Position numbers and translations under genes: made by a program
Part shown: positions 24,351 through 32,194 of the stretch, one piece after another
How the letters are laid out: each line of letters opens with the position of its first letter
How positions within the stretch are numbered: position 1 is the first letter of the stretch
Assembly (NCBI GenBank): GCA_902781305.1
Contig: CACZIV010000026.1
Coordinates: 1 to 32,194, forward strand
Reading direction: 5' to 3'
Source: Pseudoselenomonas ruminantium
GTDB taxonomy: Bacteria; Bacillota; Negativicutes; Selenomonadales; Selenomonadaceae
DNA length: 32,194 bases
The notes under the pieces: generated by a model
Seen by the model: the letters and a program-made list of their open reading frames with translations, nothing else
Told to the model about the DNA's origin: nothing
The model's database searches: none

Positions 24351-25193
24351 TTAACGGACAAAACGCGATTTTAAGAGCAAGGTCACAAAGAAAATAATCG
24401 CCGACAGGACCACAATGGTTGCCCCGGCCGCCATATTGAAATAATAGGCCAGCAAAAGTCCGGCTATGCCCGCTGTCAGGGCAATGGCCACGGATAACAA
24501 CTGATAGCTCTTGACATTATTGGTGACATTGCGGGCGGCAGCGGCTGGCAGCACCAGCAGAGCGTTGATAATCAGAATCCCCACCCACTGAATACTGATG
24601 GAAACCACCACCGCCAGCATGGCGGCAAACATGCTCTCCACCCAAAACGTACTGATGCCGCGGCTGCGGGCAAAGGCCGAATTAATAGAAAGCACGAGCA
24701 GCCGGTTAAAGAGCACCGCCCAGCCAACCAGAACCAGCAGTACCACAAAGACAAGTGCCTGCAAGTCCTCCACCGTAATACTGAGCACATCACCAATCAG
24801 GAAAGAGGAAAACTTGTTAAAGCCGCCCCCCTGGCTCATAATCATCAAGCCCAAAGCAATGGCGGTTGACGAAAACACGCCAATAATGGTATCGGTTGAT
24901 GCCGTACTCTTGTTCTTGATATAGGTGATAAACACCGCAAAGGCAATCGAAAAAACAATCAACGATAATAACGGCGATACCGCTCCCAGCAGTACACCAA
25001 TGGCAATACCGGTAAACGCTCCATGCCCTAAGGAATCCGAGAAAAAGGCCATGCGGTTGGAAACCACCATCGTACTGAGCAGGCCGAATAACGGCGTAAT
25101 GCAGAGGATGGCCAAAAAGGCGTGTTTCATAAACGTATAATGCGCCCAATCAAAGGGCAGCAGGATATCCAACAGGGCGTAAATTTCATTCAT
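24351..25193 (-). CDS. znuB: Metal (Zn/Mn-type) ABC transporter permease
   Basis: The 280-residue ABC-3 family permease has about eight hydrophobic helices, with the typical segments LFGLLSTMVVSNRMAFFSDSLGHGAFTGIA and SRGISTFWVES. It forms the membrane channel for zinc or manganese import. Its ATG overlaps the stop of the ATPase gene by one base (TGATG), so the two are coupled. No solute-binding protein gene follows. Metal choice is not certain from sequence; zinc is suggested by the Cys/His-rich end of the partner ATPase. Confidence 0.85.
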   Translation of the reverse strand: MNEIYALLDILLPFDWAHYTFMKHAFLAILCITPLFGLLSTMVVSNRMAFFSDSLGHGAFTGIAIGVLLGAVSPLLSLIVFSIAFAVFITYIKNKSTASTDTIIGVFSSTAIALGLMIMSQGGGFNKFSSFLIGDVLSITVEDLQALVFVVLLVLVGWAVLFNRLLVLSINSAFARSRGISTFWVESMFAAMLAVVVSISIQWVGILIINALLVLPAAAARNVTNNVKSYQLLSVAIALTAGIAGLLLAYYFNMAAGATIVVLSAIIFFVTLLLKSRFVR

Positions 25194-25993
25194 CAGGCAT
25201 TACCTCCCTGCGTTTCTTCCTGGCTTTCCCCCGTCAACAGGCCAAATATCTGCCTTGTCCGCTTATCGGCAAAGACTTCTTCCGGCGTACCGCTGGTAAC
25301 TACCGCCTTATTCAGCAGGACCACCTGGTCGGCATGGCGCGCGACCATGTTCAAATCATGGGAGATAAGCAGGATGGACATATCCTCCTGTTCCCGCAGT
25401 TCCGCCAAAATCTCATAAAAGAGCTCCAGCCCATTTTGGTCAACGCCCGATACCGGTTCATCCAAAAGCAGTAAATCCGGCAGAGGGTCTAACGCCAGCG
25501 CCAGCAGTACACGCTGCAGTTCACCGCCCGATAACGCCCCCAAGCGTCGGTCAATCAAATGTTCAGCATGAACCCGGGCAAGATTCTTCAGAATGCGAGG
25601 CCGCATTTTCCGGCCGGAAGTCAGCCAGACCGGCTTTTCGGTCAGACAAGCCAAAAAGATATCCATTACGCTGATGGGCGCACTGACATCAAAGCGAAGG
25701 TACTGCGGAACGTAACCGATAATCGGCTGTCCCTTGCGCCGCCCGTCAGCCGCTGTATACTGCAGGCTGCCCGTGTGCGCGACCTCGCCCAAAATGGCCT
25801 TTAAGAGCGTGCTCTTGCCCGCCCCGTTAGGGCCAATCAGCGCCGTCAGCTGTCCGCAATGCAAATGCAGGCTCACATCTTCAAAAATGGTCAGATTGCC
25901 AATTTTGACACGAAAATCTTCGATTTTTGTACAACACAATTTGGCACAATCACTACAAGATGATGCCCTATGGTGCATAATATTCTTAAACAA
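25193..25993 (-). CDS. znuC: Metal (Zn/Mn-type) ABC transporter ATP-binding protein with Cys/His-rich N-terminus
   Basis: This is a 266-residue ABC ATPase: Walker A GPNGAGKST (54-62), signature LSGGELQRVL (about 154-163), Walker B LLLLDEP and a switch His in LLISHD. Before the ATPase fold lies a short segment with H7, H8, C13, C16, C20 and C21, which could bind a metal ion. The start is TTG at 25993, because GGAG lies 8 bases before it and the inner ATG (codon 6) is too far from any site. It lies 27 bp after ftsY on the same strand, with no terminator between them, and is coupled to the permease gene. Confidence 0.88.
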   Translation of the reverse strand: MFKNIMHHRASSCSDCAKLCCTKIEDFRVKIGNLTIFEDVSLHLHCGQLTALIGPNGAGKSTLLKAILGEVAHTGSLQYTAADGRRKGQPIIGYVPQYLRFDVSAPISVMDIFLACLTEKPVWLTSGRKMRPRILKNLARVHAEHLIDRRLGALSGGELQRVLLALALDPLPDLLLLDEPVSGVDQNGLELFYEILAELREQEDMSILLISHDLNMVARHADQVVLLNKAVVTSGTPEEVFADKRTRQIFGLLTGESQEETQGGNA

Positions 25994-26020
25994 TATTCCC
26001 GCTCCAGATTAAAACGATTT

Positions 26021-26938
26021 TTATTCCTTGGCAAAGAGTGCCTTGGCAAAGTCTTCCGCCACAAAAGGACGCAAATCTTCAATGCCCTCGCCTACGCCAA
26101 TCCACTTAACCGGCATGGAAAGCTGACTCTTGATGCCGATAACCACACCGCCCTTGGCCGTACCGTCCAACTTGGTCAGCACCACGCCGGAAATCGGTGC
26201 TGCCTTGGTGAAAAGTTCTGCCTGACTGATGGCATTCTGCCCCGTGGTGGCATCGAGCACCAGCAGGGTTTCATGGGGCGCACCGGGGATTTCTCGTCCA
26301 ATGACACGGTTGATTTTCTCCAGTTCCTGCATAAGGTTGGACTTGTTCTGCAGGCGGCCGGCGGTATCGATAAGCAAAATATCAATTTTACGGGCCACAG
26401 CTGCCTTTACAGCATCATAAGCTACCGCCGCAGGGTCAGAGCCTTCCTCATGCTTGATGAACTGAGCACCGCTGCGCTGCGCCCAGACTTCGAGCTGGTC
26501 AATAGCTGCCGCACGGAAGGTATCGGCAGCTGCCAACATAACCGTTTTTCCCTGTGCCTTATAATAGGCAGCCAGCTTGCCAATGGTCGTGGTCTTGCCG
26601 GCACCATTTACACCGATTACCAGATGCACCGTCGGGCCGTTTTCTGCCGTGCAGGTGGTATCCTCACCGGCGTTCAGGATTTCGGCGATTTCCTTTTCCA
26701 AAAAGGGCTTCAAATCTTCCGGACTGTTGATTTCCTTTTTCTTAATGCCCTTGCGCACAGCCGTCATGAGCTTTTCCGTGGTCTGCACGCCCACATCAGC
26801 CATAATCAAGGTTTCTTCGAGTTCATCCAGGAACTCATCATCGATATCGGCATAGCCGATAACCAGCTTTTCAATCTTATTGGTCAGATTTTCGCGGGTC
26901 TTGTTCAGACCCTTTTTCAATTTGTCAAAAAATCCCAT
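26021..26938 (-). CDS. ftsY: Signal recognition particle receptor FtsY
   Basis: FtsY docks SRP-ribosome complexes at the membrane through a paired GTPase with Ffh. The 305 residues start [15 protein letters not shown], a short amphipathic helix that replaces the long acidic A domain. The N domain and GTPase follow: G1 GVNGAGKTT (109-117), DTFRAAA (139-145), DTAGRLQNK (about 195-203), [10 protein letters not shown] (about 260-269) and [12 protein letters not shown] near the end. The start is 6 bp after the smc stop, with GAGGAG inside the end of smc, so the two genes are coupled. Confidence 0.97.
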   Translation of the reverse strand: MGFFDKLKKGLNKTRENLTNKIEKLVIGYADIDDEFLDELEETLIMADVGVQTTEKLMTAVRKGIKKKEINSPEDLKPFLEKEIAEILNAGEDTTCTAENGPTVHLVIGVNGAGKTTTIGKLAAYYKAQGKTVMLAAADTFRAAAIDQLEVWAQRSGAQFIKHEEGSDPAAVAYDAVKAAVARKIDILLIDTAGRLQNKSNLMQELEKINRVIGREIPGAPHETLLVLDATTGQNAISQAELFTKAAPISGVVLTKLDGTAKGGVVIGIKSQLSMPVKWIGVGEGIEDLRPFVAEDFAKALFAKE

Positions 26939-26944
26939 GTTCTA

Positions 26945-29900
26945 CTACTCCTCAATTTCGTCTAGTTTTACAGATAATATCTTCGATACACCAGCGTCTT
27001 CAATCGTGACGCCGTATAAGGTATCCACAGCTTCCATCGTACCTTTACGATGGGTAACCACGATAAACTGGGTGTTATCCGCAAATTCCTTCAAGAAGGA
27101 ACCGAAGCGCACCACATTGGCCTCATCCAGCGGCGCATCAATTTCATCCAGTACCGAGAACGGCGACGGACGATAGCGCAGGAAGGAAAAGAGCAGGGCG
27201 ATAACCGTAAGTGCACGCTCACCGCCGGACAGCGCCGAAAGGTTTTGCCGCTTCTTCTGCGGCAGAGTCACAAGGATATCCACGCCGGAGTTAAGCACAT
27301 CGTCTTCATCCAGCAGTTTCAATTCCGCTTTGCCGCCGCCAAAAAGGCGGATAAAGATATCGGCAAAATACACCTGAATCTGTGCAAAGGCCTCCTTGAA
27401 CTGCTTGGTCATGGCCTCGTCCATATCCGCTAAGATGCGCTCCAAATCCTCCTTAGCTGTGGTCAAATCGCCTGCCTGCTTGGCCATAAAGTCATGGCGT
27501 TTGGAAAGTTCCTCGTATTCTTCCAGCGCGTTGGGGTTTACCGGCCCCAGTTCTTTTAACTTGCGCTCCAGACTCTGCATCTGACTGCGGATTTCAGCCG
27601 GTTCGCCTTCCATAGCCTCTTCAGCCGCCCGCTCCGGCGTCAGACCGTAATCGGCCAAAATCTCCTCCTGCAACTGTTCCAAATGCATCTGCAGCTTATT
27701 ATCCGTCACTTCATGCTTTTGGATTGTTTCTTGCAGGCGGTTGCGCTTTTGGGCGGCCTCATGAGCTTTCTTATCCGCCGCCTGGCTGGCTTCCAATTTG
27801 TCCATGCGCTCTTTGTAAATATCGCCATGCTTGACCTGACCTTCGTCATAGACATCCTGCCAGGCCCGCTGCTGGCCCTCCAGCACCTTCAGCCGGTCCA
27901 CGCTGTCGGATAGGCTGCTGTCCAAATCCCGTTCTTCCCGTTCATTGTCCCGCAGAGCATTTTCGCTATTGGCTTTGGCCTGCTGACGAAGTTCCAAAAA
28001 CTGCCGATTGCCCATAGCCTCCTGTTCCAAGGTTGCCCGCTTGACTTCCCGTTCATGGATAAACTGCGCCAAGGCATCTGCATCCTGCTCGATATCGGCC
28101 ATAGCGCTGCGGATGCGTTCTTCTTCTTGTGCCAATTCCTTGTACTTTGCCTCCGCAGCAGCTGCAGACCGTTTGGCAAAGACCTTCTTCTCCTGCAATT
28201 TGGCAAAGGATTTTTCCATTGCCTCCATCGCCTGTTCCAAATCAACAATCAGACTGTTTTGCTCGGTCAGATTCTCCGCCAGGCGCTCCAGATTGGTACT
28301 TAGCTCTGCCCGGCGAATATGGGCCTCCTGCAAAGCATGCTGCAATTCCTGCTGCTTGGCCTCAGCCTCTGCTACAGCCTTTTCCCTATCCTGTCGGCTG
28401 CTGGTCAGCTCCTGCTGTTTGGCGTTAAGTTCACCCAGTTTCGCCTTCAATTCGTCAATTTCGCCACTGCGGTTCAGGAAACTGGCCTCCGCATGCTGAC
28501 GGCTGCCACCGGACAATGAACCACCAGGATTTAAAAGTTCCCCGGACAAGGTGACAATCCGCAATCGCTGCTCATGATTTTTGGCAATCTTCAACGCATT
28601 GTCGAGGTTATCGACAACCAGCGTTCTCGACAAGAGAAAATCCACAGCCTTTTGATACGTGTTATCGACTTTGACCAAGCCATTAGCCCAGCCGATAACA
28701 CCATCAGCACGGCCCTCCTTAATGGTCTGCGGCTGACGAACCACCAAAGTAGACAAGGGCAGGAATGTAACACGACCCTGCCGTTCCCGCTTCAGATAAG
28801 CGATAGCCGCTTTAGCCGTATCCGTGTCCTGCGTGACCACATTTTGCAGATTGCCGCCCAAGGCCACTTCAATCGCCGTAATGTAATCCTTCGGCACATC
28901 GATGAGTTCCGCCACGGCACCGGCCACACCGCTGCGCCAGCTTTCCTGCGCCTTGAGCACCGCCTTGACCGCTTTGCCGAAGCCTTCATAGGCCTGCTGC
29001 ATCTTCTGCAGGAATTGCAGTTTGCTCTCCCCGCTCTTTAGCTGTTGGATGCAGTCGTTTAACTGACGGACTGCCTGTTGCTGCGCATTTACCGCAGCCG
29101 TTTTTTCAACAGCTGCCGCCTGACTTTGCGCCTGCAGCTGTTGAATCTTGTCTTTCTCACGCTGTAACTGAGCGGCAAGTTTATCCTGCAAATCCTCTAA
29201 TTCAGCCAATTTATCCTTGGCCTGTTCGAGCTCGCGTTCCCGGTCTTCCTGCCCATCCGTGCCGTTTTGCAAATCCCGCTCCGCCAAAGCATATTCCTGC
29301 TGTTTGGCATTCCAGATGGTTTGCTGTTCCTCACGGCTTTTTTGCAAGGCACGAACCTTGTCCTCTTCTTCGTGAATCCGCTTGGCCAGTTTCTTTTCCT
29401 TGGCCCGTTCCGTCTGCAAGAGTTCATCCAATAACGCCAAATCCTGCTTATGATGGTTGGCTTGTTCCATAAGACGGGCAATATCGGCTACAGCATTGGC
29501 AATCTCATGGTTGAGTTCCTGCCGCCGGTCCAAAATCTTTTGGCGGGCACCATCGCTCTGGTCCTGGCGCTCGTGCAGTTTCGCCAGTTCCTGAGCAGCG
29601 CCTTCCATCTTTTGGCGCAGGGCTTCATTTTTTTCCGCCTGCTCCTGCAAGGCCCGCTCCAAATCAATGATTTCCTTATTGAGCCGCTCTTTCTCTGCTG
29701 CCACCGCCTGCACCAGCGTATCGGCCCCCACGGCCTCATCGCGCAAAGCAGCCAGCTTTTCATCGTTTTCCTGCTTCTTGGCTGCTTCCTGTGCATAATC
29801 ATTAGCCAGTTTGCTGAGCTTACAGCGCCGGAATTCTTCCTGCAAACCATTGTAAATCCGCGTCTTTTCCGCGTGGCGGGCCAAGGGTTCAAGCTGGTTT

Positions 29901-30493
29901 TCAATCTCGTGAATGATATCCTGCACGCGCACGAGGTTGTTTTCCGTATCCGTGAGCTTTCTAACTGACTCGCGCTTACGGTTGCGGTACTTCGTAATCC
30001 CTGCCGTTTCCTCAAAGAAGGCCCTGCGGTCTTCAGGGCGGCTGTTTAAGATATCGTCAATGCGGTTCTGACCGATAATGCCCATGCCGTCATGGCCGAT
30101 CCCCGTATCCGCAAAGAGATTATAGATATCCTTCAACCGGCAGCGGGAACGATTGATGTAAAACTCACTTTCCCCACTGCGATAAAGGCGGCGGGTCACA
30201 ACCACTTCACGGAAGTCCACCGGCAGGGTGCCGTCATTGGCAAAGAACAGGGAAACCTCGGCCACGCCCAAAGCCTTGCGGGAGGCTGAACCGGTGAAGA
30301 TGATATCCTCTGCCTTGGTGCCGCGCAGGTTGCGGACATTCTGCTCCCCCAGCACCCAGCGGATGGCATCGGTGATGTTACTCTTGCCACTGCCGTTCGG
30401 CCCCACAATGGCCGTTATCCCTTGGTCAAAATCTATGGTTATTTTATCTGCAAAGGACTTAAATCCATAAGCCTCCAAGCGTTTTAACTGCAA
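26945..30493 (-). CDS. smc: Chromosome segregation ATPase SMC
   Basis: SMC forms a ring-shaped dimer with ScpA/ScpB that compacts and separates chromosomes. I place the start at the TTG at 30493 (1182 residues): AGGTG lies 7 bases before it and the protein then begins MQLKRLEAYGFKSFADK, the normal opening. The ATG at 30508 would overlap that ribosome site. Domains: Walker A GPNGSGKSN (31-39), coiled coil to about 500, hinge about 510-650 (GAVAELIDVP...ALGGNLQNVV), a GSLSGGS end of hinge, a second coiled coil, signature LSGGERAL, and Walker B VLDEIDAPLDEANV near the C-terminus. rnc, often upstream in Firmicutes, is replaced by a divergent rubredoxin gene. Confidence 0.96.
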   Translation of the reverse strand: MQLKRLEAYGFKSFADKITIDFDQGITAIVGPNGSGKSNITDAIRWVLGEQNVRNLRGTKAEDIIFTGSASRKALGVAEVSLFFANDGTLPVDFREVVVTRRLYRSGESEFYINRSRCRLKDIYNLFADTGIGHDGMGIIGQNRIDDILNSRPEDRRAFFEETAGITKYRNRKRESVRKLTDTENNLVRVQDIIHEIENQLEPLARHAEKTRIYNGLQEEFRRCKLSKLANDYAQEAAKKQENDEKLAALRDEAVGADTLVQAVAAEKERLNKEIIDLERALQEQAEKNEALRQKMEGAAQELAKLHERQDQSDGARQKILDRRQELNHEIANAVADIARLMEQANHHKQDLALLDELLQTERAKEKKLAKRIHEEEDKVRALQKSREEQQTIWNAKQQEYALAERDLQNGTDGQEDRERELEQAKDKLAELEDLQDKLAAQLQREKDKIQQLQAQSQAAAVEKTAAVNAQQQAVRQLNDCIQQLKSGESKLQFLQKMQQAYEGFGKAVKAVLKAQESWRSGVAGAVAELIDVPKDYITAIEVALGGNLQNVVTQDTDTAKAAIAYLKRERQGRVTFLPLSTLVVRQPQTIKEGRADGVIGWANGLVKVDNTYQKAVDFLLSRTLVVDNLDNALKIAKNHEQRLRIVTLSGELLNPGGSLSGGSRQHAEASFLNRSGEIDELKAKLGELNAKQQELTSSRQDREKAVAEAEAKQQELQHALQEAHIRRAELSTNLERLAENLTEQNSLIVDLEQAMEAMEKSFAKLQEKKVFAKRSAAAAEAKYKELAQEEERIRSAMADIEQDADALAQFIHEREVKRATLEQEAMGNRQFLELRQQAKANSENALRDNEREERDLDSSLSDSVDRLKVLEGQQRAWQDVYDEGQVKHGDIYKERMDKLEASQAADKKAHEAAQKRNRLQETIQKHEVTDNKLQMHLEQLQEEILADYGLTPERAAEEAMEGEPAEIRSQMQSLERKLKELGPVNPNALEEYEELSKRHDFMAKQAGDLTTAKEDLERILADMDEAMTKQFKEAFAQIQVYFADIFIRLFGGGKAELKLLDEDDVLNSGVDILVTLPQKKRQNLSALSGGERALTVIALLFSFLRYRPSPFSVLDEIDAPLDEANVVRFGSFLKEFADNTQFIVVTHRKGTMEAVDTLYGVTIEDAGVSKILSVKLDEIEE

Positions 30494-30541
30494 AATTTTA
30501 CACCTCATTCACGATTCACACATATCTTATATCATAACATA

Positions 30542-30570
30542 TTTACGCCCTTTGCGAAACCGTGTATAAT
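30542..30570 (+). promoter_or_regulatory. Promoter of the flavin reductase-rubredoxin gene
   Basis: TTTACG (30542-30547), a 17-bp spacer and TATAAT (30565-30570) stand 49 bp before the ATG. The start is expected near 30577. An AGAGGAGG ribosome site follows at about 30604-30611. Confidence 0.75.
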
Positions 30571-30618
30571 AGATGGCAGATATATCTGAATTTTCATTTA
30601 CGCAGAGGAGGATAGCTT

Positions 30619-31239
30619 ATGAATCCCAATACCTTGTTCAACATTTCCTATGGACTTTACGTCCTCACCGCCAATCTGGATGGCAAGGACAACGGCTGCA
30701 TCATCAATACCGTAACCCAGGTGGCCATTGACCCCAATCAAATCTCCATTGCCGTCAACAAAACGAATCATACCCGCGATATGATTGCCGCCAGCAAAAA
30801 ATTCACCGCCTCCATTATCAGCCAGGATGCAACTTTTGAACTATTCAAGCGCTTTGGCTTCCAGTCGGGACGCGATGTAGATAAATTTGCCGGCTTTACC
30901 GCCACACAACGGGCAGCCAGCGGTGCACTGATTATCAACGAAGGAACCAATGGCTATATCTCCGGCTATGTCACCCAGGAAATCGACCTGGGCACGCACA
31001 GTCTCTTTATCGCCAGCGTCACCGATATGGACATTCTAAGCAGTACTCCCTCTGCAACCTATACCTACTATCACCAGAACATCAAACCAAAACCACAGGC
31101 ACCAGCCCCCAGTAAAACCGGCAAAACCATCTGGCGCTGCAAGATTTGCGGGTATGAATACGAAGGCGATGAACTCCCCGCAGATTTCATCTGCCCCACC
31201 TGCAAGCATCCGGCTTCGGATTTTGAAAAAGTGAATTAA
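30619..31239 (+). CDS. hrb: High-molecular-weight rubredoxin (flavin reductase-rubredoxin fusion)
   Basis: The 206 residues join an FMN-binding flavin-reductase-like domain (about 1-155) to a C-terminal rubredoxin. A Pro/Lys-rich linker (KPKPQAPAPSKTGK) lies between them. The rubredoxin has the iron ligands C174, C177, C192 and C195 in CKICGYEYEGDELPADFICPTCK. Such fusions (Hrb of Moorella) act as electron donors or acceptors, often handing electrons to flavodiiron proteins that remove oxygen or nitric oxide in strict anaerobes. That partner is not in the window. The gene is divergent from smc and has its own promoter. Confidence 0.92.
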   Translation: MNPNTLFNISYGLYVLTANLDGKDNGCIINTVTQVAIDPNQISIAVNKTNHTRDMIAASKKFTASIISQDATFELFKRFGFQSGRDVDKFAGFTATQRAASGALIINEGTNGYISGYVTQEIDLGTHSLFIASVTDMDILSSTPSATYTYYHQNIKPKPQAPAPSKTGKTIWRCKICGYEYEGDELPADFICPTCKHPASDFEKVN

Positions 31240-31250
31240 TCTGTTATGAC

Positions 31251-31277
31251 AAAAAACCTTCTGTTGTGAGCAGAAGG
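31251..31277 (-). terminator. Intrinsic terminator, minus strand (end of antisense RNA or of thrS readthrough)
   Basis: The stem CCTTCTG/CAGAAGG (31257-31263 with 31271-31277) is followed on the minus strand by six T (31256-31251). It points away from hrb and toward a transcript coming from the right through the toxin locus. Its loop overlaps the -35 box of the toxin promoter. Confidence 0.65.
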
Positions 31278-31292
31278 CAAACATGATATACT
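31264..31292 (+). promoter_or_regulatory. Promoter of the toxin mRNA
   Basis: TTGTGA (31264-31269), a 17-bp spacer and TATACT (31287-31292). The expected start, 7 bases later, is the G at 31299, exactly the first base of the segment that pairs with the RNA's 3' end. Confidence 0.7.
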
Positions 31293-31298
31293 GTTACT

Positions 31299-31573
31299 GG
31301 TGCTACCTAAACGGTCGGCGGTTGCCCTTCTCCGAAGGGACTGTGACCCTTCGATGACATAGAAATCCCACAGGGAAATATGTACTGAGGAGGGATGCTT
31401 ATGGCATTAGAGTCTGCCATGGCCTTATTGGCCTTTGGCATCGCCTGCTTTAGCCTCGGCTATACGCTTGGCAAAGACTTGAATAAACAGAAATAACCGC
31501 CCAGCCTGAGAAACTTAGCGGTTATTCTATAGCTACTTATCTTGGGGCAACCATCAACCGGTAGCACCTTTTT
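31299..31573 (+). ncRNA. Type I toxin mRNA with 5'-3' long-range pairing
   Basis: The predicted RNA of about 275 nt begins GGTGCTACC (31299-31307) and ends GGTAGCACC (31560-31568) plus five T; these are perfect complements. A second pair inside them is GGTTGCCC (31320-31327) with GGGCAACC (31545-31552). Local hairpins fill the leader (CCCTTCTCCGAAGGG, TCCCACAGGGA) before the GAGGAGGGA ribosome site. In type I toxin mRNAs such as hok and aapA1, closing the 5' end on the 3' end keeps the RNA stable and untranslated until processing. The resemblance is structural only. Confidence 0.7.
31401..31496 (+). CDS. 31-residue membrane peptide, putative type I (holin-like) toxin
   Basis: The peptide is short, with an acidic start (MALESAM), one hydrophobic helix (about 6-24, ALLAFGIACFSLGYTLG) and a basic end (KDLNKQK). 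This is the plan of small membrane toxins often annotated as holin-like toxin. GAGGAGGGA ends 5 bases before the ATG, an unusually strong site for so small a gene. Its mRNA has a promoter, folded leader, 5'-3' complementarity and a likely antisense partner. The toxic role is inferred; a benign small membrane protein remains possible. Confidence 0.7.
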   Translation: MALESAMALLAFGIACFSLGYTLGKDLNKQK

Positions 31574-31614
31574 ATGTTTCTATATTATCATATTTATCTA
31601 AAAAAATCAATATA

Positions 31615-31654
31615 TGAGAGAAGACGGCGCATGGTATTGCGCCGTCTTCTCTCA
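31615..31654 (-). terminator. Terminator of thrS
   Basis: A perfect 17-bp stem TGAGAGAAGACGGCGCA (31615-31631) pairs with its complement at 31638-31654 around a 6-base loop. On the minus strand a T-run comes about 9 bases after the stem. It lies 49 bp downstream of the thrS stop. Confidence 0.75.
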
Positions 31655-31702
31655 TAGGGTTTAACTTTGTATATGCTATAGAAACATCCGGTGTTAGCAA
31701 AA

Positions 31703-32194
31703 TTAGAATTCTTCGCTCTTGCTGGCGATTTTTTTCTGAACATATTTAATGAAGTCGTCTACCTTCATTACTTCGCTGTCCTTCACGCCGCGTTTGCGAA
31801 CAGCTGCCGTACCGTCAGCCATTTCCTGGTCACCGACAACCAGCGTGTACGGTGTCTTCTTGACCTGACTTTCGCGAATCTTGTAGCCCGTCTTTTCATT
31901 GCGGTCATCCACTTCAACACGCAGGCCGAGGTCAAACATTTTCTTTTTGAGCTCGTAAGCGTAATCGGCATGTTTGTCCGTAATCGGCAGGATGCGAACC
32001 TGAACCGGAGCCAGCCAAGTCGGGAAGGCACCGGCATAGTTTTCAATGAGGATGCCGATAAAGCGTTCAATGGAGCCGTAAACTACGCGATGCAACATAA
32101 CCGGACGATGCTTTTCGCCGTCTTCGCCCACATACGTCAGGTCGAATTTTTCCGGCATCAGCATATCGAGCTGAATCGTACCGCACTGCCACGT
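31703..32194 (-). CDS. thrS: Threonyl-tRNA synthetase, C-terminal part (5' part outside window)
   Basis: The visible 163 residues are the end of ThrRS, which charges tRNA-Thr. They begin [10 protein letters not shown], continue [13 protein letters not shown] and the class II motif 3 [21 protein letters not shown], and then the anticodon-binding domain ([18 protein letters not shown] to the end). The frame is intact to the window edge. The stop is followed by a strong hairpin. A T-box leader, common before this gene in Firmicutes, would lie beyond the right edge. Confidence 0.95.
   Translation of the reverse strand, partial: TWQCGTIQLDMLMPEKFDLTYVGEDGEKHRPVMLHRVVYGSIERFIGILIENYAGAFPTWLAPVQVRILPITDKHADYAYELKKKMFDLGLRVEVDDRNEKTGYKIRESQVKKTPYTLVVGDQEMADGTAAVRKRGVKDSEVMKVDDFIKYVQKKIASKSEEF

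Larger units (their letters stand above)
31251..31517 (-). ncRNA. Candidate antisense RNA (antitoxin) to the toxin mRNA
   Basis: A minus-strand transcript across the toxin gene is suggested by the terminator at 31277-31251 and a possible promoter to its right. The best -10 is TAGAAT (31529-31524) with a weak -35 (GTTGCC, 31551-31546). It would cover the whole reading frame and leader of the toxin. The promoter is weak by eye, and the real antitoxin could be shorter, for example ending at the AATAACCGC/GCGGTTATT hairpin. Confidence 0.35.

Noticed and set aside
30494-30508. SMC start at the ATG 5 codons upstream
   Set aside because: Those codons contain the AGGTG ribosome site; the TTG at 30493 gives the normal N-terminus.

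Overview
The window looks like a chromosomal segment of a Negativicutes bacterium (Selenomonas/Mitsuokella-like). This is inferred from the overall look of the proteins and promoters, not from a search. It has moderate GC, clear sigma-A-type promoters, strong AGGAGG-type ribosome sites, an argCJBDFGH cluster, a flavin reductase-rubredoxin fusion of strict anaerobes and a Firmicutes-type smc-ftsY pair. There are no rRNA or tRNA genes and no CRISPR array.

Layout. 1-185: the last codons of a TnpB gene and the right end of an IS200/IS605-type element, whose predicted omega RNA would take its guide from the leader of the next gene. 229-2752: a Tat-exported 5'-nucleotidase and, convergent with it, a secreted peptidoglycan amidase. 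2801-9678 (minus strand): a type I restriction-modification operon, hsdM - palindromic element - hsdS (broken in two) - BECR-nuclease-like gene - structured RNA with its own promoter and terminator - hsdR. 9808-17808 (minus): the complete arginine pathway from N-acetylglutamate to arginine, except for the first acetylation (ArgJ can supply it) and carbamoyl phosphate. 18047-23143: cell-envelope and unknown genes (monofunctional glycosyltransferase, secreted protein, lipid kinase, SpoVB-like flippase, small unknown proteins). 23159-25993: an oxidoreductase, a candidate C-rich small RNA, and a zinc/manganese-type ABC transporter permease and ATPase. 26021-30493: ftsY and smc. 30619-31239: high-molecular-weight rubredoxin. 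31251-31573: a likely type I toxin-antitoxin locus. 31703-32194: the 3' end of thrS.

How the parts work together. The arg genes are tightly packed and run from one promoter before argC that carries an ARG-box-like sequence. Four TTGAC-N2-GTCAA palindromes occur at the two ends of this operon and nowhere else that I saw. The terminator of argH runs directly into the -35 box of the hsdM promoter. In the restriction operon the specificity gene has lost its central linker in a frameshifting deletion. The part around hsdS and the BECR gene is visibly more AT-rich than hsdM and hsdR, as expected for a swapped specificity module.

The most interesting items are: (1) the RNA in front of hsdR, with an 11-bp closing stem, two hairpins whose loops are complementary over 6 bases, and an intrinsic terminator; (2) the 31-residue membrane peptide at 31401, encoded on an RNA whose predicted 5' end is complementary to its 3' end; (3) the 193-bp nested palindrome between hsdM and hsdS; (4) the TTGAC palindromes of the arg operon; (5) the predicted small RNA at about 24228-24343. 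No experimental or database evidence was available. RNA structures and promoters were found by eye.
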